NCBI GenBank assembly: GCA_014762505.1
Contig: JABURS010000043.1
Span: 364,303-428,302, forward strand
Reading direction: 5' to 3'
DNA: 64,000 bases
Source of the DNA: Chromatiales bacterium
GTDB lineage: Bacteria > Pseudomonadota > Gammaproteobacteria > SpSt-1174
Shown here: in pieces, positions 57,059 through 64,000 of the stretch
Position numbering within the stretch: the first letter of the stretch is position 1
Layout: every line of letters starts with the position of its first letter
Position numbers and translations under genes: made by a program
The notes under the pieces: model-generated
The model's database searches: none
What the model was told of the DNA's origin: nothing
Seen by the model: the letters and a program-made list of their open reading frames with translations, nothing else

Positions 57059-57418
57059 TCAATCGCCGGCGGGCCTGAGGAGGCGGGCGAAGGCCTTCAT
57101 CTCGGCCTCGACGGCCTGCTGCGCGGTCGCTTCCATCTGCCGGTAGCGTGCCAGCACGTCGCGGCCGAAGTCCGTGACCTGTGCGCCGCCGCCGCCGCTG
57201 CCGCCGGTGGCCTTGGTCACCACGGGTTCGCGAAAGCTCTGGTTCAGGGTGTCGACCAGCTGCCAGGCGCGGCGGTAGGACATGCCCATCTCGCGCGCCG
57301 CCGCGGAGATGGAGCCGGTGGCCTCGATGGCCTCGAGCAGGTCGGCCTTGCCCGGCCCCATGGCGGTGGCCGCGCCGAGCAGGACGCGCAGGCGGGGCTG
57401 GGCCTTGCGGCGGGCCAT
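57059..57418 (-). CDS. modE: ModE-type transcriptional regulator, DNA-binding domain only
   Basis: 119 residues from ATG 57418. LysR-like winged helix of ModE: KADLLEAIEATGSISAAARE, then MGMSYRRAWQLVDTLNQSFR and EPVVTKATGGSGGGGAQVTD. It lacks the C-terminal molybdate-binding MOP domains of E. coli ModE (262 residues), so molybdate sensing must occur elsewhere, possibly through the ModC MOP domain, or this form responds differently. Two ModE-like palindromes lie just downstream. Follows argF by 11 bp. Confidence 0.88.
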   Translation of the reverse strand: MARRKAQPRLRVLLGAATAMGPGKADLLEAIEATGSISAAAREMGMSYRRAWQLVDTLNQSFREPVVTKATGGSGGGGAQVTDFGRDVLARYRQMEATAQQAVEAEMKAFARLLRPAGD

Positions 57419-57429
57419 GGTTGTCCCGC

Positions 57430-58341
57430 TCAGGCCTTGTCGGCCATCAGGAACTCGAGCAGGGCCTTCTGCGCGTGCAGGCGGTTCTCGGCCTCGTCCC
57501 ACACCACGCTCTGGCCGCCTTCCAGCACCTCGGTGCTCACCTCTTCCTCGCGATGCGCCGGCAGGCAGTGCATGAACAGGGCGTCGGTCTTCGCCTTGAG
57601 CATCAGCTCGGCGTTCACCTGGAAGTCGCCGAAGGCGCGGCGGCGCTGGGTCTGTTCCTCTTCCTGGCCCATGCTGGCCCATACGTCGGTGACCACCAGG
57701 TCCACGCCCTCACAGGCGGCGCGCGGATCGCGGAAGATCGTCACGCTCTCGCCGGCCGGCTCGACGAACTCGGGCAGCGGGTCGTAGCCCTCGGGGCAGG
57801 CCACGTTGAGCTTGAAGCCCAGCAGCCGCGCGGCGTTGATCCAGGAATGGCACATGTTGTTGCCGTCGCCCACCCAGGTGACGGTCCTGCCCTCAATGTC
57901 GCCGCGGTGCTCGAAGTAGGTCTGCAGGTCGGCGAGCAGCTGGCAGGGGTGAACCAGGTCGGTGAGCCCGTTGATCACCGGCACGTCGGAGTGCTCGGCG
58001 AAGCGCACGATCTTGTCGTGTTCGAAGGTGCGGATCATGATGCCGTCGACCATGCGCGAGAGCACGCGGGCCGTGTCCTCGATGGGCTCGCCGCGGCCCA
58101 GCTGGGTGTCGCGCGGCGAGAGGAACAGCGCGTGACCGCCGAACTGCGCCATGCCCACCTCGAAGGAGACGCGGGTGCGCGTGGAGGACTTCTCGAAGAT
58201 CATCCCCAGGGTGCGGTTCTTCAGCGGCTCGTAGAGTTCGCGGCGCTTCTGCATCGCCTTGAGTTCGGTGGCGCGGTGGATCACCTGGCGCAGCTCGTCG
58301 GCCGAGAGGTCCAGCAGGGTCAGGAAATGTCTAACGGTCAT
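57430..58341 (-). CDS. argF: Ornithine carbamoyltransferase
   Basis: 303 residues. ATG 58341 chosen with GAGGAG 6 nt upstream; a GTG one codon earlier is possible. Carbamoyl-phosphate motif [20 protein letters not shown], ornithine side [17 protein letters not shown], and [20 protein letters not shown] with the catalytic Cys. Makes citrulline. Co-directional with argD upstream (29 bp). Confidence 0.97.
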   Translation of the reverse strand: MTVRHFLTLLDLSADELRQVIHRATELKAMQKRRELYEPLKNRTLGMIFEKSSTRTRVSFEVGMAQFGGHALFLSPRDTQLGRGEPIEDTARVLSRMVDGIMIRTFEHDKIVRFAEHSDVPVINGLTDLVHPCQLLADLQTYFEHRGDIEGRTVTWVGDGNNMCHSWINAARLLGFKLNVACPEGYDPLPEFVEPAGESVTIFRDPRAACEGVDLVVTDVWASMGQEEEQTQRRRAFGDFQVNAELMLKAKTDALFMHCLPAHREEEVSTEVLEGGQSVVWDEAENRLHAQKALLEFLMADKA

Positions 58342-58370
58342 CACGGTCTCCTCGTGTCTCGGGCGGCCAT

Positions 58371-59543
58371 TCAGGCGGCGAGAAAGTCGCGCACCAGCGC
58401 ATCCACCGTATCCAGGATACGGTCCGCCTCGTCACGGTTCAGGATCAGCGGCGGCAGCAGGCGAATCACGCTGCCGGCCGTCACGTTGATGAGCAGGCGC
58501 TTCTCCAGCGCCAGTTTCACCAGTTCGGGGCAGGGGCGGTCGAGCTCGATGCCGAGCATCAGGCCCTTGCCGCGGATCTCCTTCACGCCGGCGAGGTCGC
58601 CCAGGCGCGCGCAAAAGCCCTCGAGCAGGTAGGCACCCATCTGTTCGGCGTGGGCAACCAGGTCGTCCTGCTCGATGGTGTGCAGCACGGCCAGTGCGGC
58701 AGCACAGACCAGCGGGTTGCCGCCGAAGGTGCTGCCGTGGGTGCCCGGGCCGAAGACCTCGGCCGCCGCGCCGCGCGCCAGGCAGGCGCCGATGGGCACG
58801 CCGTTGCCCAGGCCCTTGGCCAGCGACAGCACGTCAGGCAGCACGTCCTCGTGCTGATAGGCGAACCAGCGGCCGGTGCGGCCGACGCCGGTCTGGATCT
58901 CGTCGAGCATCATCAGCCAGCCGCGCGCATCGCAGAGCCGGCGGATGCCCTGCAGGTAGCCCGGCGCCGGCACGCGGATGCCGCCCTCGCCGGTGATGGG
59001 CTCGACCAGCACGGCGACGATGTCCGGGTTGTCCGCCAGCGCCTCGATGGCGGCGAGATCGCCATGCGGCACGCGGATGAAGCCGGTGACCAGGGGTTCG
59101 AAACCGGCCTGGATCTTCGCGTTGCCGGTGGCCGAGAGCGTGGCCAGGGTGCGGCCGTGGAAGCTGCCCTCCATCACCACGATGGCCGGGTTGGCGATGC
59201 CCTTGTTGTGGCCGTGCAGGCGCGCGAGCTTGATCGCGGCCTCGTTGGCCTCGGCCCCGGAGTTGCAGAAGAAGGCGCGGTCCATGCCGGTGAGCGCGTG
59301 CAGGCGCTCGCCGAGCTGCTCCTGTCGCGGAATGCGGTACACGTTGGAGGTGTGTACGAGCGTGTTTGCCTGCTCGCACAGGGCCTTGGCCACCGCCGGG
59401 TGGGCATGGCCCAGACCGCAGACGGCGATGCCGGACAGGGCGTCCAGGTAGGCCTCGCCGTCCGTATCCCACAGCCAGGCCCCCTCGCCGCGCGCGAAGG
59501 CCACGGGCAGGCGGGCGTAGTTGGCCATCAGTACCGGGTTCAT
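58371..59543 (-). CDS. argD: Acetylornithine aminotransferase
   Basis: 390 residues. PLP enzyme of arginine synthesis; may also serve in lysine synthesis. [60 protein letters not shown] and the Lys region [20 protein letters not shown] are intact. Start [20 protein letters not shown]. The leader contains a hairpin with T6 just 23 nt upstream of the ATG. Confidence 0.96.
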   Translation of the reverse strand: MNPVLMANYARLPVAFARGEGAWLWDTDGEAYLDALSGIAVCGLGHAHPAVAKALCEQANTLVHTSNVYRIPRQEQLGERLHALTGMDRAFFCNSGAEANEAAIKLARLHGHNKGIANPAIVVMEGSFHGRTLATLSATGNAKIQAGFEPLVTGFIRVPHGDLAAIEALADNPDIVAVLVEPITGEGGIRVPAPGYLQGIRRLCDARGWLMMLDEIQTGVGRTGRWFAYQHEDVLPDVLSLAKGLGNGVPIGACLARGAAAEVFGPGTHGSTFGGNPLVCAAALAVLHTIEQDDLVAHAEQMGAYLLEGFCARLGDLAGVKEIRGKGLMLGIELDRPCPELVKLALEKRLLINVTAGSVIRLLPPLILNRDEADRILDTVDALVRDFLAA

Positions 59544-59565
59544 TCCGTTTCACACTCCCAGAAAG

Positions 59566-59588
59566 AAAAAAGGCAGCACTGCGCTGCC
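59566..59588 (-). terminator. Hairpin-T6 in the argD leader (attenuator-like)
   Basis: On the minus strand GGCAGC-GCAGT-GCTGCC followed by six T, ending 22 nt before the argD ATG. A -10-like TATACT lies around 59602-59607 on the minus strand, upstream of the hairpin, so an argD transcript starting there would have to pass it. Confidence 0.65.
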
Positions 59589-59624
59589 GACGAACTGCGC
59601 AGTATAACTTGTTGTTAAGCCACA

Positions 59625-59663
59625 ATAAATAAAACGGGCGCCCCGTTGCCGAGGCGCCCGTTT
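59625..59663 (-). terminator. Rho-independent terminator of sodB
   Basis: On the minus strand CGGGCGCC-N10-GGCGCCCG with flanking AAA/TTTT and then TTATTTATT. It lies 24 bp after the sodB stop. Confidence 0.9.
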
Positions 59664-59686
59664 CGGTCGATGCCCTGGGTTGCGGC

Positions 59687-60271
59687 TCAGCCGCCGAAGT
59701 TCTTGGCGACGAAGTCCCAGTTCACGACGTTCCAGAACGCCTCGATGTACTTCGGTCGGGCGTTGCGGTAGTCGATGTAGTAGGCGTGTTCCCACACATC
59801 CATGGTCAGCAGCGGGGTGACGCCCTCGGTCAGCGGGCAGCCGGCGTTGCTGGTGTTCATGATGTCCACGGAGCCGTCGGCCTTCTTCACCAGCCAGGTC
59901 CAGCCGGAGCCGAAGTTGGTGGCACCGGAGGTGGAGAACTTTTCCTTGAAGTCGGCGAAGGAGCCGAAGGCCTTGTTGATGGCTTCGCTCAGCGCGCCGG
60001 TGGGCTCGCCGCCGCCGTTCGGGCTCATGCAGTTCCAGTAGAACGTATGGTTCCACACCTGGGCCGCGTTGTTGAACACGCCGCCGGCCGGGGCGGTCTT
60101 GATGATGTCCTCGAGCGACTTGTTCTCGAACTCGGTGCCCGGGATCAGGTTGTTCAGGTTGTTCACGTAGGCGGCGTGGTGCTTGCCGTAGTGGTACTCC
60201 AGCGTCTCGGCGGAGACGTGGGGTTCCAGGGCGTTCTTGGCGTAGGGCAGATCCGGAAGTTCGTGGGCCAT
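59687..60271 (-). CDS. sodB: Superoxide dismutase, Fe type
   Basis: 194 residues from ATG 60271 ([20 protein letters not shown]). Metal ligands: His in [20 protein letters not shown], His in [20 protein letters not shown], and Asp/His in [14 protein letters not shown]. The Gly-Gly-Gly-x-P and the Gln-bearing loop (AAQVWNHTF) point to the iron form. The reading from 60361 has no ribosome site and was rejected; GGAG stands 7 nt before 60271. Closed by its own terminator. Confidence 0.97.
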   Translation of the reverse strand: MAHELPDLPYAKNALEPHVSAETLEYHYGKHHAAYVNNLNNLIPGTEFENKSLEDIIKTAPAGGVFNNAAQVWNHTFYWNCMSPNGGGEPTGALSEAINKAFGSFADFKEKFSTSGATNFGSGWTWLVKKADGSVDIMNTSNAGCPLTEGVTPLLTMDVWEHAYYIDYRNARPKYIEAFWNVVNWDFVAKNFGG

Positions 60272-60401
60272 GATAGTCTCCTGCTTATGTCGTTGATTTT
60301 CCAAACTCGGTTCGTGAACCGGAAACCGGTTAAGATAGGACAGCCCGCCGGGGCAATGCAATAACGCCCACTTTTTACCGAGCCATATTCATCTGTCTGT
60401 C

Positions 60402-61958
60402 ATGCCCGCACTCGACCCCATCGAGCTCAGCCTGTTCGCCCGCCGCATCGAGGCGGTCTGCGAGGAGATGGGCGCGCAGCTGCGCCGCGCGGCCTTCTCG
60501 CCCAACATCCGCGACCGGCTGGACTACTCCTGCGCGGTGTTCGACGCCCGCGGCGCGCTCTGCGCCCAGGCCGCCCACATCCCCGTGCACCTGGGCAGCA
60601 TGGCCTATGCCATGGCCGACGTGGTGGCCGGGCTGGACTGGCAGCCCGGCGACATGGTGATGCTCAACGACCCCTTTCTCGGCGGCACGCACCTGCCGGA
60701 CGTCACCGTCATCGCCCCGCTGTTCGTGGCCGGCGAGCTGGCCGGGTTCGTCGCCAACCGCGCGCATCATGCCGATATCGGTGCGGAAAGCCCGGGATCG
60801 ATGCCGATCTCACGCGATCTCCACGAAGAGGGGCTGGTGATCCCGCCGGGGCACATCGTGCGGGCCGGGGAGGTGAACGCGGCGCGCCTGGCAAAGATCA
60901 CGCAGGCCACGCGCAACCCGCGCGACGCGCAGGGCGACTTCGCCGCCCAGATCGCCGCCAACCGGCGCGGCCTTGCGCGCCTGGCCGAGCTGGTGGAAGG
61001 CATGGGGCTGGCTGCCTATGGCGCGGCCCTGACCGCGCTCAACGACTACGCCGAGCGCCTCGCGCTGTCGGCCCTGCGCGCCCTGCCGGACGGTACCTAC
61101 CGCTACGCCGACGTGATGGACGACGACGGCCTCGGCCACGCGGACATCGCGATCCGGGTGGCCGTGACCGTGACCGACGGCCGGGTGGCGGTGGACTTCA
61201 CCGGCACGGCGGGGCAGGTGCCCGGCAACATCAACTGCCCGCTGTCGGTGACCGCCGCCGGCGTGTTCTACGTGCTGCGCTGCCTGCTGCCGGCACAGAC
61301 CCCGGCCTGCGCCGGCAGCTTCCGCCCGATCGTGCTCACGGCCCCCGAGGGCTGCCTGCTCAACGCCCGGCGCCCGGCCGCCGTGGCCGCCGGCAACGTC
61401 GAGACCAGCTCGCGGGTGGTGGACGCGGTGATGGGCGCGCTGGGCCAGGCCCTGCCCGGGCGCATCCCGGCCGCCAGCCAGGGCAGCATGAACAACCTCG
61501 CCATGGGCGAGTCCGGCGCGCAGGCCTGGGGCTATTACGAGACCCTGGGCGGCGGCATGGGCGCCGGGGCCACGGGCGGCGGCCTGTCGGCCGTGCAGAC
61601 GCACATGACCAACACCCGCAACACCCCGGTGGAGGTTCTGGAGATGCGCTATCCTGTGCGCGTGCGCCGCTACGCCCTGCGCCGGGGTTCGGGGGGCGCC
61701 GGGCAGCGGCGCGGGGGCGACGGCCTGATACGCGAATACGAATTCCTGCGCCCCGTGCGCTTCACCCTGCTCACCGAGCGCCGCCGCCACGCCCCCTGGG
61801 GGCAGGCGGGCGGGGCCCCCGGCGCGCCGGGTGTCAACCGCCTCAACGACCAGGTCCTGCCGCCCAAGATCAGCCGCGAGGCCGCCGCCGGCGACCGCCT
61901 CTGCGTCGAGACCCCGGGCGGGGGCGGCTGGGGCGAACCCAATCAGCAGAAGGACTGA
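60402..61958 (+). CDS. Hydantoinase B / acetone carboxylase alpha-like protein (HyuB family)
   Basis: 518 residues. The HyuB fold is recognised by [60 protein letters not shown] and [20 protein letters not shown], which carries metal ligands. The family works with a HyuA partner to open hydantoins or 5-oxoproline with ATP. No hyuA is adjacent: upstream is sodB (divergent), downstream the NAGGN amidotransferase after 6 bp. A role in 5-oxoproline or cyclic-amide recycling, perhaps linked to the glutamine-derived osmolyte, is inference. Confidence 0.9.
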   Translation: MPALDPIELSLFARRIEAVCEEMGAQLRRAAFSPNIRDRLDYSCAVFDARGALCAQAAHIPVHLGSMAYAMADVVAGLDWQPGDMVMLNDPFLGGTHLPDVTVIAPLFVAGELAGFVANRAHHADIGAESPGSMPISRDLHEEGLVIPPGHIVRAGEVNAARLAKITQATRNPRDAQGDFAAQIAANRRGLARLAELVEGMGLAAYGAALTALNDYAERLALSALRALPDGTYRYADVMDDDGLGHADIAIRVAVTVTDGRVAVDFTGTAGQVPGNINCPLSVTAAGVFYVLRCLLPAQTPACAGSFRPIVLTAPEGCLLNARRPAAVAAGNVETSSRVVDAVMGALGQALPGRIPAASQGSMNNLAMGESGAQAWGYYETLGGGMGAGATGGGLSAVQTHMTNTRNTPVEVLEMRYPVRVRRYALRRGSGGAGQRRGGDGLIREYEFLRPVRFTLLTERRRHAPWGQAGGAPGAPGVNRLNDQVLPPKISREAAAGDRLCVETPGGGGWGEPNQQKD

Positions 61959-61964
61959 CGAGAC

Positions 61965-63746
61965 ATGTGTGGCATCTGCGGAGAACTGCGTCTGGACGGG
62001 CGCCGCGCCGAGCTCGACCGTATCCGGCGCATGCTGGACCGGCTGGAGCGCCGCGGCCCGGACCACGAGGGCAGCTATTCGGACGGCGCGCTGGCCTTCG
62101 GCCACCGGCGGCTGTCCATCATCGACCTCTCGGTGCAGGCCAGCCAGCCCATGGTGGATGCCGAGCTGGGACTCGCCCTGGTGTTCAACGGCACCATCTA
62201 CAACTACCCGCGGCTGCGCGACGAGCTGCAGCGCGCCGGGCATCACTTCTTCTCCCACGGCGACACCGAGGTGATCCTCAAGGCCTATGCCGAGTGGGGC
62301 GAGGCCTGCGTGGAGCGCCTGCACGGCATGTTCGCCTTCGCCATCTGGGACATGACCGCGCGCCGCCTGTTCGTGGCCCGCGACCGCATGGGCCTCAAGC
62401 CGCTGTACTACAGCCAGACCGGCGAACACTTCCGCTTCGCCTCCAGCATCCAGGCCCTGCTCGCCGCCGGCGGGGTGGACACCGCGCTCGATCCCGTTGC
62501 CCTGCATCACCAGTTCTCGCTGCATGCCGTGGTGCCGGCGCCGCGCACCGTGCTCCAGGGCGTGCGCAAGATCCCGCCGGCCCACACCCTCACCGTCGAG
62601 GCCGACGGCCGCACCCGGCTCTCGCGCTACTGGCGGCTCGAGGCCACCCGGCCGGCCGAGCCGCGCTCCGAGGCCGAGTGGATCGAGGCCATACACCAGG
62701 CGCTCAAGGACGCCGTCGACAAGCGCCTGCGCATCGCAGACGTGCCGGTGGGCGTGCTGCTCTCGGGCGGGCTGGATTCCAGCCTGCTGGTGGGGCTGCT
62801 GGCCGAGGCCGGGGTGGAGGACATCCGCACCTTCACCGTCGGCTTCGAGGACCAGCCCGAGGAGAAGGGCAGCGAGTTCGAGTACTCCGACCAGGTGGTG
62901 GAGCGCTTCAACACGCGCCACTACAAGTACCACATCCCCAACAGCGAGGTGTTGAGGCGCCTGCCCGAGGCGGTGGACGCCATGACCGAGCCGATGGTCG
63001 GGCAGGACGCCGTGGCCTTCTACCTGCTCTCCGAGCAGGTCTCGCAGGAGGTCAAGGTGGTACAGTCCGGGCAGGGCTCGGACGAGGTCTTCGGCGGGTA
63101 TTTCTGGTACCCGCAGATGGACGCGGCCGGGGGCAGCCACCTCGAGCGCTTCCGTTCCCACTACTTCGATCGCGACCACGCCGAGTTCGCCGAGATGCTG
63201 GAGCCCGGCTTCGTCGGCGAGGACCACACCTCGGTGCTCATCGAGGAGCTGCTGAACGAGCCCGGGGCCGAGACCTTCATCGACGCCGTGCTGCGCCTGG
63301 ACACCACCACGCTCATCGTCGACGACCCGGTCAAGCGCGTGGACAACATGACCATGGCCTGGGGCCTGGAGGCGCGCGTGCCCTTTCTCGACCACGAGCT
63401 GGTGGAGCTCGCCGCGCGCATGCCGCCGGAGCTGAAACTGCGCGACGGCGGCAAGTACGCCTTGAAAAAGATCGCCCGCGGCCTCATACCGGACAGTGTC
63501 ATCGACCGGCCCAAGGGCTACTTCCCGGTGCCGGCCCTCAAGTACGTGCGCGGCGAGTTCCTCGAGTTCATGCGCGACATCCTCGACTCGCAGGCCGCCC
63601 GCGAGCGCGGTCTGTACCGCCGCGCCTACGTCGAGAAGCTGCTGGCCAGCCCCGAGAGCCACCTCACCCGCATCAAGGGCAGCAAGCTGTGGCACCTGGC
63701 CCTGCTGGAATTCTGGCTCCAGCGCAACGTGGACGGGGCGGGCTGA
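61965..63746 (+). CDS. N-acetylglutaminylglutamine amidotransferase (osmolyte synthesis)
   Basis: 593 residues. Class II amidotransferase with Cys2 (MCGICGELRLDG), RRGPDHEGSYSDGALAFGHR and LVFNGTIYNYPRLRDELQRA, followed by an asparagine-synthetase domain with the PP-loop LLSGGLDSSLLVGLLAEAG and VQSGQGSDEVFGGYFWYPQM. Length and the C-terminus (YFPVPALKYVRGEFLEFM, then KGSKLWHLALLEFWLQ) match the enzyme that amidates N-acetylglutaminylglutamine in halotolerant bacteria better than AsnB. The usual partner, a fused GNAT/ligase gene, would be expected just beyond the window. Confidence 0.87.
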   Translation: MCGICGELRLDGRRAELDRIRRMLDRLERRGPDHEGSYSDGALAFGHRRLSIIDLSVQASQPMVDAELGLALVFNGTIYNYPRLRDELQRAGHHFFSHGDTEVILKAYAEWGEACVERLHGMFAFAIWDMTARRLFVARDRMGLKPLYYSQTGEHFRFASSIQALLAAGGVDTALDPVALHHQFSLHAVVPAPRTVLQGVRKIPPAHTLTVEADGRTRLSRYWRLEATRPAEPRSEAEWIEAIHQALKDAVDKRLRIADVPVGVLLSGGLDSSLLVGLLAEAGVEDIRTFTVGFEDQPEEKGSEFEYSDQVVERFNTRHYKYHIPNSEVLRRLPEAVDAMTEPMVGQDAVAFYLLSEQVSQEVKVVQSGQGSDEVFGGYFWYPQMDAAGGSHLERFRSHYFDRDHAEFAEMLEPGFVGEDHTSVLIEELLNEPGAETFIDAVLRLDTTTLIVDDPVKRVDNMTMAWGLEARVPFLDHELVELAARMPPELKLRDGGKYALKKIARGLIPDSVIDRPKGYFPVPALKYVRGEFLEFMRDILDSQAARERGLYRRAYVEKLLASPESHLTRIKGSKLWHLALLEFWLQRNVDGAG

Positions 63747-63765
63747 TCGCAGCGCGCGCTTACGG

Positions 63766-63938
63766 GGGTTGGTAGCAGCGCTGTTAGGCGCGATTGGGTG
63801 TGGCACGTTGGCCCGGGCATGGGCATCGCGGCTTTCGCCGCTCCTACGAACGCACCGGGTTGGTAGGAGCGCCGTTAGGCGCGATCGGGTGTGGCACGTT
63901 GGCCCCGGCATGGGCATCGCAGCTTGCGCAGCTTGTAT
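63766..63938. repeat. Tandem REP-like repeats, 91-bp period
   Basis: Copy 1 at 63766-63856 and a partial, diverged copy 2 from 63857 to about 63938. Each begins GGGTTGGTAG and contains GTAGSAGCG, TTAGGCGCGAT, GGGTGTGGCACGTTGGCC and GCATGGGCATCGC. The end of copy 1 (CGCCGCTCCTAC) is the complement of its start, giving a long hairpin. The rest of the gap to 64000 shows only the hairpin CCCCGACA...TGTCGGGG-like pair near 63947-63976. Confidence 0.8.
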
Positions 63939-64000
63939 GTTGTGCCCCGACAGGCCAGAAAGGGCTTGTCGGGGTGGAGGGACGAGCTTGGCATCTGGCC

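Noticed and set aside
60302..60401. Promoter or Fur site of sodB in the divergent gap
   Set aside because: TTGCAT-N18-TATCTT can be written on the minus strand but spacing and match are poor, and no Fur-like palindrome is visible.
60810..63917. Minus-strand frame of about 1000 codons over hyuB and the amidotransferase
   Set aside because: Antisense shadow; runs into REP-like repeats and has no recognisable motifs.

Overview
This window is ordinary chromosomal DNA from a high-GC gammaproteobacterium (about two thirds G+C by eye). Nearly every gene has a clear housekeeping identity. Gene order lolB-ispE-tRNA-Gln-prs-rplY-pth-ychF-tRNA-Met, the mreBCD and gatCAB blocks, the hemA-prfA-prmC block and the enlarged PstC/PstA proteins are typical of Gammaproteobacteria. 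An N-acetylglutaminylglutamine amide amidotransferase, a small protein resembling sulfur oxygenase reductase, and the general gene style suggest a halotolerant, possibly sulfur-oxidising relative of Chromatiales/Ectothiorhodospiraceae. That placement is inference. I see no phage, insertion sequence, CRISPR array or rRNA.

Layout. 1-7.7 kb: coq7 (cut by the window edge), an unknown gene coupled to dinB, a BolA-like gene, a P-loop-like unknown, a DUF6231-like protein, a Ycf46-type AAA+ ATPase, rnd, a DUF1244 protein and a Sel1-repeat protein. 7.8-16.3 kb: ChaN-like lipoprotein, mreBCD on the minus strand with an apparent ATT start for mreC, divergent gatCAB, hslO and a flavodoxin-fold reductase. 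16.3-21.4 kb: a membrane Ser/Thr kinase overlapping an E1-like moeB/thiF gene, then a CBS histidine kinase with a double-receiver regulator. 21.4-34.1 kb: prmC-prfA-hemA facing a TPR lipoprotein-lolB-ispE operon, tRNA-Gln followed by 154-bp tandem repeats that each carry the last 19 nt of the tRNA, prs, rplY, pth, ychF, tRNA-Met, a chemotaxis receptor with a sigma-28 promoter, and the sulfur-oxygenase-reductase-like gene. 34.3-40.7 kb: yfaZ, mazG, a flavin reductase, nadC, an alanine/sodium symporter and egtBC.

41-53.7 kb is a complete phosphate island: phoB, phoR, pstS, ppx, ppk, pstC, pstA, pstB, phoU. Pho boxes of 7-4-7 geometry lie in front of phoB, pstS and pstC, each ending exactly 10 nt before a -10-like hexamer. 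A further box faces ppk. Phosphate sensing, uptake and polyphosphate turnover are thus packed together. 53.7-57.4 kb is a molybdate island (modCBA, a rhodanese, a ModE-type regulator) with two ModE-like palindromes and a nested inverted-repeat element between modA and modB.

The end of the window carries argF-argD (with an attenuator-like hairpin), sodB, an orphan hydantoinase-B gene, the NAGGN amidotransferase and tandem REP-like repeats. The observations most worth following are the tRNA-3'-end repeats (closely parallel to those of the E. coli tyrT locus), the half-length SOR-like protein, the ATT start of mreC, the near-leaderless pstC, and the kinase/E1 coupling.
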